Source of the DNA: Pseudomonadota bacterium
GTDB taxonomy: Bacteria > Pseudomonadota > Gammaproteobacteria > Steroidobacterales > Steroidobacteraceae
Length of the DNA stretch: 64,000 bases
Assembly: GCA_023457495.1 (NCBI GenBank)
Contig: JAEWLQ010000059.1
Coordinates: forward strand, 62,001-126,000
Reading direction: 5' to 3'
The translations under genes were made by a program, and so were the position numbers. Below, one piece after another: positions 8,716 to 17,387 of this stretch (position 1 is its first letter; the number at the start of each line of letters is the position of its first letter). A model generated the notes under the pieces. The model was given only the letters and a program-made list of their open reading frames with translations. It made no database searches and was not told the DNA's origin.

Positions 8716-10091
8716 AACGCGCAATGATCTACGCACAATCTGCGCTAGCCCTTTTTCTGGGCGCCTGCCTTTGCATGCGTGCCGGCGCCGCTCCATCGAC
8801 CGATGAGATCGCGAAGCGCGCCGATGCCTATCTTCAGGCGCACACGGACAACGGCACCTTCAGTGGCACGGTCTTGCTCGCACGCGGTGGCACACAGCTA
8901 TTCGTCAAGGGTTATGGCTTCGCGAATGAGGCGACGCAGTTGCGCAACACCGCGCGCACGCAATTCCCGATCGCGTCAATCACGAAGACGTTCACGGCGA
9001 CGCTTGTGATGAAGCTGCAGCAACAGGGACGACTCGATATCGGCGAATCGGTCTGCACGTATCTCGCACCGTGTCCGGCACACTGGCAACCGATCACGCT
9101 CCGGCACCTGCTCCTGCACACCAGCGGCATCCCGGATTACGCGAGTCAGGTTGATTTTCCGCGCAAGATGCACGAGCCCCGTACGCTGGCGCAGATCATT
9201 GGCGAGTTTCGCGAGCTGCCGCTGGAATTCGCACCCGGCGCGCGCTACGGCTACAGCAATTCCGGCTACGTGCTGCTCGGATCGATCCTCGAGAAAGCGA
9301 GCGGCAGGTCTTATGCGCAACTGCTGCAGGAGTTCATTTTCACGCCGCTCGGTATGCGCGACACCGGCCTCGACGCCAATGATTCCTCCAGACCAAAGCT
9401 CGCACTCGGCTACCGCCCGGACGGAGTGCGCAACGCGCTCGCCGAGGATGTCGATCCGTCATGGCTGTACGCAGCGGGTGGGATCTACTCGACGGTGGAG
9501 GATCTGCTCAAGTGGGATCGCGCGTTGATATCCGGCAGCGTACTGTCACGTGAAACGCTCTCTCAGATGTGGTCGCTGGACCATGGGGTCTATGGATTCG
9601 GCTGGCAGCTGCTGAAAGCGGCTCCGCAATCCCTGAACCGGACGCTGGTGTTTCACGCCGGCGGGATCAAAGGACACGCGAGCGACTTTCTGCATTATCC
9701 ACAGGAACAGGTGACCGTCGTCCTGCTGGCGAATCTCCTGCCGGTTCCACTCGCCGAGATCAGCCGCGACCTGAGCGCGATCGTGTTCGGTGAATCGTTT
9801 TCGATGCCCGTCGTTCGCAAACCCGCGCGGGTCGATCCCGCTCTCTACGACGAGTACGCTGGCAAGTATCGGCTCGCGCCGAATGTCGACATCACCGTGG
9901 CACGCGAGGGTGACCGGCTGACGGTTCAGGCGACCGGGCAGCCGAAGGATGTTGCCATCCCCGAATCCGCGACCACTTTCTACTCGAGAATCTCGCCGGT
10001 CCGAGTCAGCTTCATGCGCGACGGCGCAGGCAAAGTTTCGCGCATCGTCCTGCATCAGCCTGGCGGTGACCTGCCGGCGGCGCGCAAGTAG
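8712..10091 (+). CDS. Exported serine hydrolase of the beta-lactamase / PBP4-like class
   Basis: 459 residues from a GTG at 8712 that overlaps the preceding TGA (GTGA), with GGAGAG 5 nt upstream. A signal peptide covers residues ~1-27. The catalytic motif SITK is at residues 89-92, the tyrosine motif YSN at 181-183, and a late HAG (in VFHAGGIKGHAS) takes the KTG position. These are the features of class C beta-lactamase-related D-peptidases and esterases. A C-terminal beta domain follows after ~residue 370. It could act as a D-aminopeptidase, carboxypeptidase or esterase in the periplasm. Being last in a sigma/anti-sigma operon suggests a cell-envelope stress role. Confidence 0.88.
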   Translation: MKRAMIYAQSALALFLGACLCMRAGAAPSTDEIAKRADAYLQAHTDNGTFSGTVLLARGGTQLFVKGYGFANEATQLRNTARTQFPIASITKTFTATLVMKLQQQGRLDIGESVCTYLAPCPAHWQPITLRHLLLHTSGIPDYASQVDFPRKMHEPRTLAQIIGEFRELPLEFAPGARYGYSNSGYVLLGSILEKASGRSYAQLLQEFIFTPLGMRDTGLDANDSSRPKLALGYRPDGVRNALAEDVDPSWLYAAGGIYSTVEDLLKWDRALISGSVLSRETLSQMWSLDHGVYGFGWQLLKAAPQSLNRTLVFHAGGIKGHASDFLHYPQEQVTVVLLANLLPVPLAEISRDLSAIVFGESFSMPVVRKPARVDPALYDEYAGKYRLAPNVDITVAREGDRLTVQATGQPKDVAIPESATTFYSRISPVRVSFMRDGAGKVSRIVLHQPGGDLPAARK

Positions 10092-10238
10092 CGCCTCGCG
10101 CTGGGGTATCGGCAGCATTTCGCGCGTAACCTCGCGCTGACTTGCGCATCGATCCAGAAAAGGCATCTAGCTTCCCGTGTCCCCATGATGCATGCGTTCC
10201 ACTAGACTTCGGGGAACCTCGTGGGCTTCTGATCGCCA

Positions 10239-11780
10239 ATGAAAATAAGCCGGTTTGCAATTTTGTGCGTCTGCCTCGTCGGGCCCGCCACGGCGGCAAT
10301 CGAGCAAGCGGATGTCACGGGCGGCACGGTGCGGGGCATGGTTGATGGCGGTGTAGTTGCCTTCAAAGGTATTCCGTTCGCCGCACCTCCCGTTGGCGAT
10401 CTGCGTTGGCAAGCACCACGACCCGTCATTCCCTGGAGCGGCGTCAAACAAACTACCGCTTTCGCACTTCCCTGCGCCCAGGACTCTGGTGCGGCCCCGG
10501 AGTCGAGCGAGGACTGCCTGTATCTCAACATCTGGACCTCAGCCACTTCTGATGGCGAGAAGCGCCCGGTAATGGTCTGGATTCATGGCGGTGGCTTCGA
10601 CCACGGAGCCACCTCCTCAGAGGTCTTCGATGGCACGCGCTTCGCTCAGGATGGTGTGGTGCTGGTCAGCATTGCCTATCGACTTGGCGCCTTCGGGTTT
10701 CTCGCCCATCCCGAATTGCGCCAGGAGAGTGGCAAAAGTTCCGGCGCTTATGGCCTTCAGGATCAGGTGGCGGCGCTTCAATGGGTCAAGCGCAATATTC
10801 ATCGCTTCGGCGGCGATCCAGAGCGCGTCACGGTCTTTGGCGTATCTGCGGGTGGCATCTCAATAAGCCTGCTCGCCGGCTCGTCCGCCGCACGCGGACT
10901 CTTCCAGCGGGCGATTTCCCAAAGCGGCGGGGCTTTCGGTCCGCCCACGAAGGACCCGTTGCTGTCCCTCGAGCATGCGGAGAATGTAGGGAAAGACCTT
11001 CTCAAGATGCTGGGTGCCGCAGACATCCAGGCTGCGCGGCTCATCCCTGCCGAGAAGGTCCTCAAAGCGGCCTCGGAAGGGAAAGGGCTCAAATTCTGGC
11101 CGGTGCTCGACGGGGAATTATTGCGCGCGCCGAATGCGGAAGCGTACCGCGCCGGCCGATTCAACGACGTTCCCATCTTGATAGGCTTCAACTCAGGCGA
11201 GGGCGCAGGCGATGCTCCGCCTAATACGACCGCCAAATCGTTTTCGGAAATTGGCAAGGACGTGCCGGCGGCGTGTGCGCCACGGATCGCGGCAGTATTG
11301 GCGCTTTACCCGCACGCAGCGGACGCGATCGCAGTGAAGTCGTACGAGGATCTGTCACGCGATTCGGGCACCGGCTGGAATAGCTGGACCTGGGCGCGAT
11401 TGCATGCGCTCCACGGTCACAGCAAGGTCTTCCTGTATTACTTCGATGTGAGCCCACCGGATTCCACGGCGGGCGCGTATCACGGTGCGGAGACGCAGTA
11501 CGTCTTCGGTCGCCCCAGCGCGACCGCACGCTTCGAAGACGCGCAGATCTCCCAGCTCATGCGCCGCTACTGGATCAATTTCGCCAGGAATGCCGATCCC
11601 AATGGATCAGGTCTACCTATCTGGCCGGCCTTCTCCGATAGCGCTTCCGCTGCGATGGTCTTCGATCGCAACTCGAGTGCCCGCCGCCTACCCAACGTGG
11701 ATCGCATGCGAGCAATCGATTCCTTCTACTCGTGCGCGGTTACCGGCAGCACTGCCAATGGCAGAGCCGGCGGTAGCTAG
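10239..11780 (+). CDS. Type B carboxylesterase
   Basis: 513 residues with an N-terminal signal peptide (cleavage around PATAA). Type B markers are present: EDCLYLNIW, the oxyanion motif HGGG (116-119), and the nucleophile elbow GVSAG with Ser203 at residues 201-205. The acidic residue is probably in the NSGEG region (~320) and the histidine in YHGAE (~410). Family members hydrolyse carboxylic esters with broad specificity. The gene stands alone, followed by the convergent tRNA-Ser. Confidence 0.93.
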   Translation: MKISRFAILCVCLVGPATAAIEQADVTGGTVRGMVDGGVVAFKGIPFAAPPVGDLRWQAPRPVIPWSGVKQTTAFALPCAQDSGAAPESSEDCLYLNIWTSATSDGEKRPVMVWIHGGGFDHGATSSEVFDGTRFAQDGVVLVSIAYRLGAFGFLAHPELRQESGKSSGAYGLQDQVAALQWVKRNIHRFGGDPERVTVFGVSAGGISISLLAGSSAARGLFQRAISQSGGAFGPPTKDPLLSLEHAENVGKDLLKMLGAADIQAARLIPAEKVLKAASEGKGLKFWPVLDGELLRAPNAEAYRAGRFNDVPILIGFNSGEGAGDAPPNTTAKSFSEIGKDVPAACAPRIAAVLALYPHAADAIAVKSYEDLSRDSGTGWNSWTWARLHALHGHSKVFLYYFDVSPPDSTAGAYHGAETQYVFGRPSATARFEDAQISQLMRRYWINFARNADPNGSGLPIWPAFSDSASAAMVFDRNSSARRLPNVDRMRAIDSFYSCAVTGSTANGRAGGS

Positions 11781-11832
11781 TCTTCGTGCGATAAAGGCGT
11801 AGACCGCTACGCCGATAACTTGCGATGAAGTC

Positions 11833-11923
11833 TGGCGGAGAGAGAGGGATTCGAACCCTCGAAGGGCTTTTGGCCCTTACACCCTTAGCAGGGGTGCGCC
11901 TTCGACCACTCGGCCATCTCTCC
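11833..11923 (-). tRNA. tRNA-Ser (GCU anticodon), CCA encoded
   Basis: A 91-nt class II tRNA on the minus strand. The acceptor stem is GGAGAGA / TCTCTCC with discriminator G and an encoded CCA. The anticodon loop is CTGCTAA (anticodon GCT, reading AGC/AGU). There is a long variable arm (AAGGGCC...) and a T-loop GGTTCGAATCC. Its location downstream of csrA matches the usual gammaproteobacterial csrA - tRNA-Ser order. Confidence 0.97.
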
Positions 11924-12306
11924 GGAGGGGCGGCAATTCTATGAGTCGGAAGGCAAACTGGCAAAGGTTGCTTTAGTGGATCAATGACTTACGCCCAGGA
12001 AAGGCGGCGGAAGCCGCCGACAGGACCTGCCTTGTCCCGTGAACCGGGAGGATTTGGGGCTCGGTCCGACTACCCAGCTTGCGGCCCATACCGGCCGGAA
12101 ACCGCAGGTCGCGGCCACTCCTCGCGAGGCAAGCAGCCAGCCGCCTAACTACTGACCGTTGCTGACGACGATCAGCAGGACAGCGAGCGTGCCCCTGGCG
12201 TCCTGACGTTCGACCGCAAATCACGTGCAGCATCGCGCGACCGCGCATGCCCGGCGAAGTTGAAACCCTCGAAGCGCCCGACTTGGACTGCCCCGGGTCG
12301 TGAATC
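11924..12306. other. Intergenic region between tRNA-Ser and csrA, no convincing gene
   Basis: 383 bp with no convincing gene. A possible 91-codon frame on the minus strand has Arg/Gly-biased composition and no recognisable domain. The only clear structure is a GC hairpin at 12003-12018 (GGCGGC, loop, GCCGCC), followed on the minus strand by TTTCC. It could end the csrA transcript before the tRNA. The tRNA promoter should lie here, but I cannot point to it. Confidence 0.5.
12003..12018 (-). terminator. Possible terminator hairpin after csrA
   Basis: Six-bp perfect GC stem with a 4-nt loop, followed on the minus strand by only three T residues. The weak T tract keeps confidence low. Confidence 0.3.
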
Positions 12307-12540
12307 TCAGGCTGGCAAGACTTCGCGGGATGAGGCCGGCTCGTCGCTGTTCGCGCTGCCTTCCGTGCCCGGGTCGCGTCCGTGCTTGATGCGCTCGAAA
12401 ATTTCTTCCCGATGCACGGACACGTTCTTCGGCGCGTTGATGCCGATCCGGACCTGGTTACCCTTTACCCCAAGGACCGTGACCGTTACGTCTTCGCCGA
12501 TGACCACAGATTCGCCAACTCGTCTCGTCAAAATAAGCAT
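12307..12540 (-). CDS. csrA: Carbon storage regulator CsrA
   Basis: 77 residues beginning MLILTRRVGESVVIG, the invariant CsrA start, followed by VTVTVLGVKGNQVRIGINAPKNVSVHREEI. The protein is a dimeric RNA-binding regulator that blocks or stabilises mRNAs at GGA motifs. The start at 12540 is fixed by homology and by GGAGGG about 9 nt upstream. It has about 15 residues more at the C-terminus than the 61-residue E. coli protein, mostly polar (TEGSANSDEPASSREV). Synteny alaS-lysC-csrA-tRNA-Ser is conserved. Confidence 0.97.
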   Translation of the reverse strand: MLILTRRVGESVVIGEDVTVTVLGVKGNQVRIGINAPKNVSVHREEIFERIKHGRDPGTEGSANSDEPASSREVLPA

Positions 12541-12663
12541 GTTGAGGGCCCTCCGCCGAGCCTCTTCGTTTAATCGCATCGCTGACCAGGACCCCCGCTT
12601 ATGCGGCTGATCAGCGACGCGGAACCTTAACACCCGCACCATCGGTGGTCACGCGCGCAGTTC

Positions 12664-13884
12664 TCATAACCCTCGGTTCAGTCCGAGGTCGGCGTGCAGA
12701 CATTTGACACAAGATTCCAGCGCGGATTCCGGCACCAGCACGGCGATCTTTATTTCGCTGGTGGAAATGAGCAACGCTTTCACGCCTTGGCGCGCAAGGG
12801 ATTCAAAGAGTTGCGTCGCCACACCGGCATGCGAGCGCATGCCCACGCCGACGATTGCGAGTTTGGCGACCTTATCGTCCGCGCTCATGCGCGCGCCCGG
12901 AAACTCGGCGGTCACGTTTCGCGCGAGCCGCTCGGCCTCGGCAAAGTCGTCGCGATGCACGGTGAAAGACAAATCCTTAAGGCCCTCTCTGCCCGACGCG
13001 AGGACGATCATGTCAACTTCGATGTTCGCGGCCGAAATCGGCTTCAGCACGCGCGCCACGCTATCGGGCGCATCGGGCAGTCCCGCGATCGTGATCTGGG
13101 CTTCGTCACGATTGAATGCGATGCCGGAGATGATCGGAGCTTCCACGTGCGATTCCTCTTTGCATATGAGCGTGCCGGCGCCGGGGCGGAACGACGACAA
13201 CACGCGCAGCGGGACGTTGTATTTCGCGGCGAATTCCACGGAGCGCAGGTGCAGGACGCGCGAGCCCTGCCCGGCCAGCTCCAGCATTTCCTCGAATGAC
13301 AGGCGCGGCAGCAGCCGGGCTTCCGGAACCAGGCGCGGGTCGGTGGTGTAGACGCCATCGACGTCGGTAAGGATCTGGCACTCGTCGGCCTCGAGCGCGA
13401 CGGCGAGCGCGACGGCGCTCGTGTCCGAACCGCCACGGCCGATGGTGGTGATGTCGCCGTGATCGTCGATGCCTTGGAAGCCTGCCACCACCGGAACCTC
13501 GCCTGCGGCCAGCGCGGCTTGCAGCCGCCCGGTCTCGACCGCGGTGATGCGTGCGCGCCGGTGGGCTGCAGTGGTCCGCACGCGTAGCTGGCTGCCGGTG
13601 AATGAGCGGGCCGGGATGCCGCGCTCGCATAGAGCCATCGCGAGCAGCGCGATGGAGACCTGCTCTCCGGTCGAGAGGAGCACGTCCATCTCGCGCGGAT
13701 TCGGCTCGCGGGCGATGGCGGTGGCGAGGTCGACGAGGCGGTCGGTGGAGTCGCCCATCGCCGAAACGACGACGGCGATGCGGTCACCGCGCGCACGGAC
13801 CGCGGCGACTTTCTCCGCGACGCGCTGGATGAGCTCGACGGACCCGACCGAGGTGCCGCCGTATTTCTGGACGATCAGCGCCAC
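12664..13884 (-). CDS. lysC: Aspartate kinase
   Basis: 406 residues. KYGGTSVG near the N-terminus (K7-V13) is the aspartokinase signature; the kinase domain runs to ~250 and two ACT domains (~265-405) would bind the feedback inhibitor. It catalyses the first step of the aspartate family (Lys, Thr, Met, diaminopimelate). The start is GTG at 13884, fixed by homology of MALIVQKYGG. The only purine-rich stretch upstream, GGGGACAG, belongs to the repeated element that fills the alaS-lysC gap, so translation may depend on that element. Confidence 0.96.
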   Translation of the reverse strand: MALIVQKYGGTSVGSVELIQRVAEKVAAVRARGDRIAVVVSAMGDSTDRLVDLATAIAREPNPREMDVLLSTGEQVSIALLAMALCERGIPARSFTGSQLRVRTTAAHRRARITAVETGRLQAALAAGEVPVVAGFQGIDDHGDITTIGRGGSDTSAVALAVALEADECQILTDVDGVYTTDPRLVPEARLLPRLSFEEMLELAGQGSRVLHLRSVEFAAKYNVPLRVLSSFRPGAGTLICKEESHVEAPIISGIAFNRDEAQITIAGLPDAPDSVARVLKPISAANIEVDMIVLASGREGLKDLSFTVHRDDFAEAERLARNVTAEFPGARMSADDKVAKLAIVGVGMRSHAGVATQLFESLARQGVKALLISTSEIKIAVLVPESALESCVKCLHADLGLNRGL

Positions 13885-13888
13885 CGCG

Positions 13889-13945
13889 AGGTCTGTCCCC
13901 GTTTGCTAGCCCTTATTCGAAAGAACAGGGAGGAATGTCCCCATT
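13889..13945 (-). repeat. 42-bp-family stop-codon-associated element, copy 1 (after alaS)
   Basis: Read on the minus strand, AATGGGGACATTCCTC starts 2 nt after the alaS stop codon and CTAGCAAACGGGGACAG plus ACCT closes the element just before the lysC start. The flanks match the other three copies, but the centre is 15 bp longer and its left stem arm is changed, so this copy is a divergent member. It fills almost the whole 63-bp intergenic gap. Confidence 0.8.
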
Positions 13946-13947
13946 TC

Positions 13948-16590
13948 TCACGCACCGAGCTTGCCGCGGACGAAGCCTTCCACGCTGGCGAGCGCGGCGC
14001 CGAGCGCGGCGGGGTTGTTGCCGCCGGCCTGGGCGAAGTCGGGGCGGCCGCCGCCCTTGCCGCCAACCTGGCCGGCGATGTTGCCGACGAGTTCGCCTGC
14101 CTTCACCTTCGCGGTCTGGTCGGCGGTGACGCCGGCGACCAGCGTGATCTTGTTGGTCGCATCGACCGACGCGAGCACGATAACCGCGCTCTTGAGCTTG
14201 TCTTTGAGCTGGTCGACCGCGTTGCGCAGCGCGCCGGCGTCGGCGCCGTCGACCTGCGCGGCCACGAGCTTCACGCCCGCGATGTCGCGCGCGCCGGCCG
14301 ACAGATCCGTCCCCTGCCCGCTCGCGAGCTTGTCCTTGAGCGAGCGGTTTTCCTTCTCGAGCTGGCGGATGCGCTCGAGCGCGTCGGCGACCTTCGTTTT
14401 CACGTCGTCGCGCGTGCCGCGCACCAGGCCCGAGACTTCCTTCACGAGCTGATCGGTCCGCTCGACGTATTCGAACGCGCCTTCGGCCGTGATGGCTTCG
14501 ATGCGCCGCACGCCCGCGGCCACGCCGCCTTCGCTCACGATCTTGAAGAAGCCGATGTCGCCGGTGCGCGAGACGTGCGTCCCGCCGCACAGCTCCATCG
14601 AGAACCCGCCGATGCGCAGGACGCGCACGTCCTTCTCGTATTTCTCGCCGAACAACGCGATGGCGCCTTCGGCCACCGCGGCGTCGTACGGCATCTCGCG
14701 GATCTCGCCGGGCGAGTTCGCACGGATTTCTTCGTTGACGAGGCGTTCGATCCGGCGCAACTCCTCGGGCGTGATCGCCTGGAAGTGCGCGAAGTCGAAG
14801 CGCAGCCGGTCCGGCGCGACCAGCGAGCCTTTCTGCTGCACGTGCGTGCCAAGCACCTGGCGCAGCGCAGCGTGTAATAGATGGGTCGCCGTGTGGTTCG
14901 CCATGATCGCTTTGCGGCGCGGCACGTCCACCTTGGCCGCCAGCTTGTCGCCGACCGAGATCGACCCTTTCTCGAGCTTGCCGATGTGCGAGAAGACCGA
15001 ATCGCGCTTCTGCGTGTCGGCGACCGAGAACTGCGCACTCACATTGCCGAGCTCGCCCGCGTCGCCGACCTGACCACCGGATTCCGCGTAGAACGGCGTG
15101 CGGTCGAGGATGACCTCGCCTTCATCGCCCGCGTTCAGTGACTGGACCGTCGCGCCGTTCTTGAGCAGCGCGACCACCTGGCCGACGTCGGACACGCCTT
15201 CATAGCCCAGGAACGAGGTCTTGCCTTCGATCTTGATCCCGCCCGACAGATCGACGCCGAACTTGCTCGCGGCGCGGGCGCGCTCGCGCTGCGCTTCCAT
15301 CGCGGTTTCGAAGCCCGCGATGTCGATCGCGAAGCCGCGCTCGCGCGCGATGTCGTTCGTGAGGTCGACGGGAAAACCATATGTGTCGTACAGCTTGAAA
15401 ACGGTCTCGCCATCGACGGTCTTGCCGGCCTTGATGGCCGCGAACGCGTTGTCGAGCAGCTGCATGCCGTTCGCGAGCGTCTCGGCGAAACGCTCCTCTT
15501 CCTGCTTGAGCACGCGCGCGGCGTGCTCCTTGCCCTTCACGAGTTCGGGGAACGCGTCGCCCATCTCCTGGGCCAGCGTCGCGACGAGCTTGTAGAAGAA
15601 TGCGTCCTTGATGCCGAGCTTGTAACCGTGGCGGATCGCGCGGCGGATGATGCGGCGAAGCACGTACCCGCGGCCTTCGTTCGATGGCAACACGCCGTCG
15701 ATGATGAGGAAGGTGCAGGCGCGGATGTGATCCGAGATCACGCGCAGGCTCGCGTTGGTGAGGTCGGTGGTGCCCGCGAGGGCCGCGGCGGCTTTCACCA
15801 GGTTCTTGAAGAGGTCGATGTCGTAATTGTTGGTGACGCCCTGCATCACCGCCGACACGCGCTCGAGACCCGCGCCCGTGTCGACCGACGGCTTCGGCAG
15901 CGGCGTGAGCTTGCCGTCGGCCGAGCGGTCGAACTGCATGAACACGAGGTTCCAGATCTCGACCCAGCGATCGCCGTCGTCGTCGGGCGAGCCCGGCGGG
16001 CCGCCTTTGATGTGCGCGCCGTGGTCGTAAAAGATCTCGGTGCAAGGTCCGCAGGGACCCGTGTCGCCCATCTGCCAGAAGTTGTCGGAGCCGCCGCCTG
16101 GCTTGTCGCCGATGCGCACGATCTTCTCGGGCGGCAGGCCGATCATCTTGTTCCAGAGATCGTAAGCCTCGTCGTCGGTCTTGTAGACCGTGACCATGAG
16201 GCGCTCGGGATCGATCTTGTAGACCTTCGTGACGAGGTCCCAGGCGAACTGGATCGCGTCCTTCTTGAAGTAATCGCCGAAGGAAAAGTTGCCCAGCATC
16301 TCGAAGAACGTGTGATGGCGCGCGGTGTAGCCGACGTTCTCGAGGTCGTTGTGTTTGCCGCCGGCGCGCACGCAGCGCTGGCTCGAGGTGGCGCGCACGT
16401 AGTCGCGCTTGTCCTTGCCGAGGAAGCAGTCCTTGAACTGCACCATGCCGGCATTCGTGAAGAGCAGCGTCGGGTCGTTGCCCGGAACGAGGCTTGCGGA
16501 CGGCACGACGGTGTGGCCGCGCTCGCGGAAGAATTCGAGGAAGGCGCGACGGACATCCGCTGCGCTCATGTAGGGCGGTTTGTTGGGCAT
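13948..16590 (-). CDS. alaS: Alanyl-tRNA synthetase
   Basis: 880 residues. The class II core holds RHHTFFEMLGNFSFGDYF; the editing domain has the HxxxH motif in NHTATHLLHA and the zinc/editing motif CGGTH. The C-terminal Gly-rich end (GQVGGKGGGRPDFAQAGG) is the C-Ala domain. It charges tRNA-Ala and clears Ser/Gly mischarging. ATG 16590 gives MPNKPPYMSAADVRRAF; the inner ATG at 16569 (MSAADVRRAF) aligns better with the E. coli start. Neither has an obvious Shine-Dalgarno sequence, so the exact start is uncertain. Confidence 0.96.
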   Translation of the reverse strand: MPNKPPYMSAADVRRAFLEFFRERGHTVVPSASLVPGNDPTLLFTNAGMVQFKDCFLGKDKRDYVRATSSQRCVRAGGKHNDLENVGYTARHHTFFEMLGNFSFGDYFKKDAIQFAWDLVTKVYKIDPERLMVTVYKTDDEAYDLWNKMIGLPPEKIVRIGDKPGGGSDNFWQMGDTGPCGPCTEIFYDHGAHIKGGPPGSPDDDGDRWVEIWNLVFMQFDRSADGKLTPLPKPSVDTGAGLERVSAVMQGVTNNYDIDLFKNLVKAAAALAGTTDLTNASLRVISDHIRACTFLIIDGVLPSNEGRGYVLRRIIRRAIRHGYKLGIKDAFFYKLVATLAQEMGDAFPELVKGKEHAARVLKQEEERFAETLANGMQLLDNAFAAIKAGKTVDGETVFKLYDTYGFPVDLTNDIARERGFAIDIAGFETAMEAQRERARAASKFGVDLSGGIKIEGKTSFLGYEGVSDVGQVVALLKNGATVQSLNAGDEGEVILDRTPFYAESGGQVGDAGELGNVSAQFSVADTQKRDSVFSHIGKLEKGSISVGDKLAAKVDVPRRKAIMANHTATHLLHAALRQVLGTHVQQKGSLVAPDRLRFDFAHFQAITPEELRRIERLVNEEIRANSPGEIREMPYDAAVAEGAIALFGEKYEKDVRVLRIGGFSMELCGGTHVSRTGDIGFFKIVSEGGVAAGVRRIEAITAEGAFEYVERTDQLVKEVSGLVRGTRDDVKTKVADALERIRQLEKENRSLKDKLASGQGTDLSAGARDIAGVKLVAAQVDGADAGALRNAVDQLKDKLKSAVIVLASVDATNKITLVAGVTADQTAKVKAGELVGNIAGQVGGKGGGRPDFAQAGGNNPAALGAALASVEGFVRGKLGA

Positions 16591-16636
16591 CTGGGGCTGA
16601 ATTTTTTGCTTGCGACTGATCCGATTCGCCGCGGGG

Positions 16637-17146
16637 TCAGGGTTCCGAGTCGACCTCGGGATCCCCCTCCAGAACGGCGCGGATATGATCGGTGGAAAAG
16701 CCCCGGTATTGCAAAAATCTGGCCTGTCTTGCCCTTTCCTTGCGGTCCTTGGGGATTTCCGGTCCGAACTTGCGAGCCCGGACCGAACGGGCCAGGGCCG
16801 CGAAATCGGGGGCATCCTCACTCTTCACGGCCTCGTCGATCGCCGACTTCGACAACCCCGAACGCTTGAGCTCCTGGCGAATGCGCGCGGGCCCATGGCC
16901 CCGGCGCGCGCGGTAGGCGACGACGTTCTGGCCGTAGCGCTTGTCGTTCACCTTCCCGAAAGAGACGAGATCGCCGACGACGACTTCGACGGGGTGCTCC
17001 TCGTATCCGCGCTCTTCGAGCTTGCGTGTGAGCTCGGCCGAGGAATAGTCGCGGCGGGCCAGCAGCGCGACCGCATAGTCCATGGCGTGGTTCAGGTCAC
17101 CGGCCTGGAACTCCGTCAGCGGCGCTTTGCGGCCCGGCCTTCTCAC
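16637..17146 (-). CDS. recX: Regulatory protein RecX
   Basis: 169 residues from GTG 17146, with GGAAGG about 11 nt upstream; the family length is about 150-170. Three-helix RecX repeats are visible: ALLARRDYSSAELTRKLEERGY, then GQNVVAYRARRGHGPARIRQEL and ARFLQYRGFSTDHIRAVL. RecX binds RecA filaments and inhibits them. It follows recA on the same strand, separated by 241 bp that contain two hairpins, as expected for an attenuated recA-recX operon. An ATG at 17083 is a shorter alternative start. Confidence 0.92.
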   Translation of the reverse strand: MRRPGRKAPLTEFQAGDLNHAMDYAVALLARRDYSSAELTRKLEERGYEEHPVEVVVGDLVSFGKVNDKRYGQNVVAYRARRGHGPARIRQELKRSGLSKSAIDEAVKSEDAPDFAALARSVRARKFGPEIPKDRKERARQARFLQYRGFSTDHIRAVLEGDPEVDSEP

Positions 17147-17316
17147 GGCATCACTTGCCTTCCGCTGAATACGGCCGCGGGTTTGTTTGCCGCGTTCTCG
17201 AAGCCGGGGACGCAAAAGACCGCGAGGGAGGAGATGACTCGCATGGAGAACCTCGAGAACACGGGGTCCCGTAGAGACCTGTTCGCCTGCTATTCGATTA
17301 CAAGCCAGGTTACACA

Positions 17317-17333
17317 CCGGGTTACTAACCCGG
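17317..17333. repeat. Perfect 17-bp palindrome in recA-recX spacer
   Basis: CCGGGTTA-C-TAACCCGG, flanked on both sides by further GGTTAC copies (three GGTTAC in about 35 bp). It lies between the recA hairpin and recX and could be a second attenuator stem or a protein site. No T tract follows. Confidence 0.4.
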
Positions 17334-17351
17334 GGGTTACAACCGACGGGT

Positions 17352-17380
17352 CAGGGGACAGGCCGATGGCCTGCCCCCTG
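17352..17380 (-). terminator. 13-bp stem hairpin between recA and recX
   Basis: Directly after the recA stop codon, CAGGGGGCAGGCC pairs with GGCCTGTCCCCTG across the triloop ATC; 13 pairs with one G-T wobble. No U tract follows, so it is either a weak terminator or an mRNA-stabilising stem. Its place fits the partial termination known between recA and recX in E. coli. Confidence 0.55.
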
Positions 17381-17387
17381 CTCCCAA

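Noticed and set aside
12001..12160. Short resemblance to the 6S RNA central region (CTTGTCCC-GTGAACCG and GCTCGGTCCG).
   Set aside because: The two motifs are only about 20 nt apart instead of about 60, and the long closing stem of 6S RNA is not seen.
11973..12248. 91-codon frame on the minus strand between tRNA-Ser and csrA.
   Set aside because: No domain, no good ribosome site and codon use typical of chance frames in GC-rich DNA.
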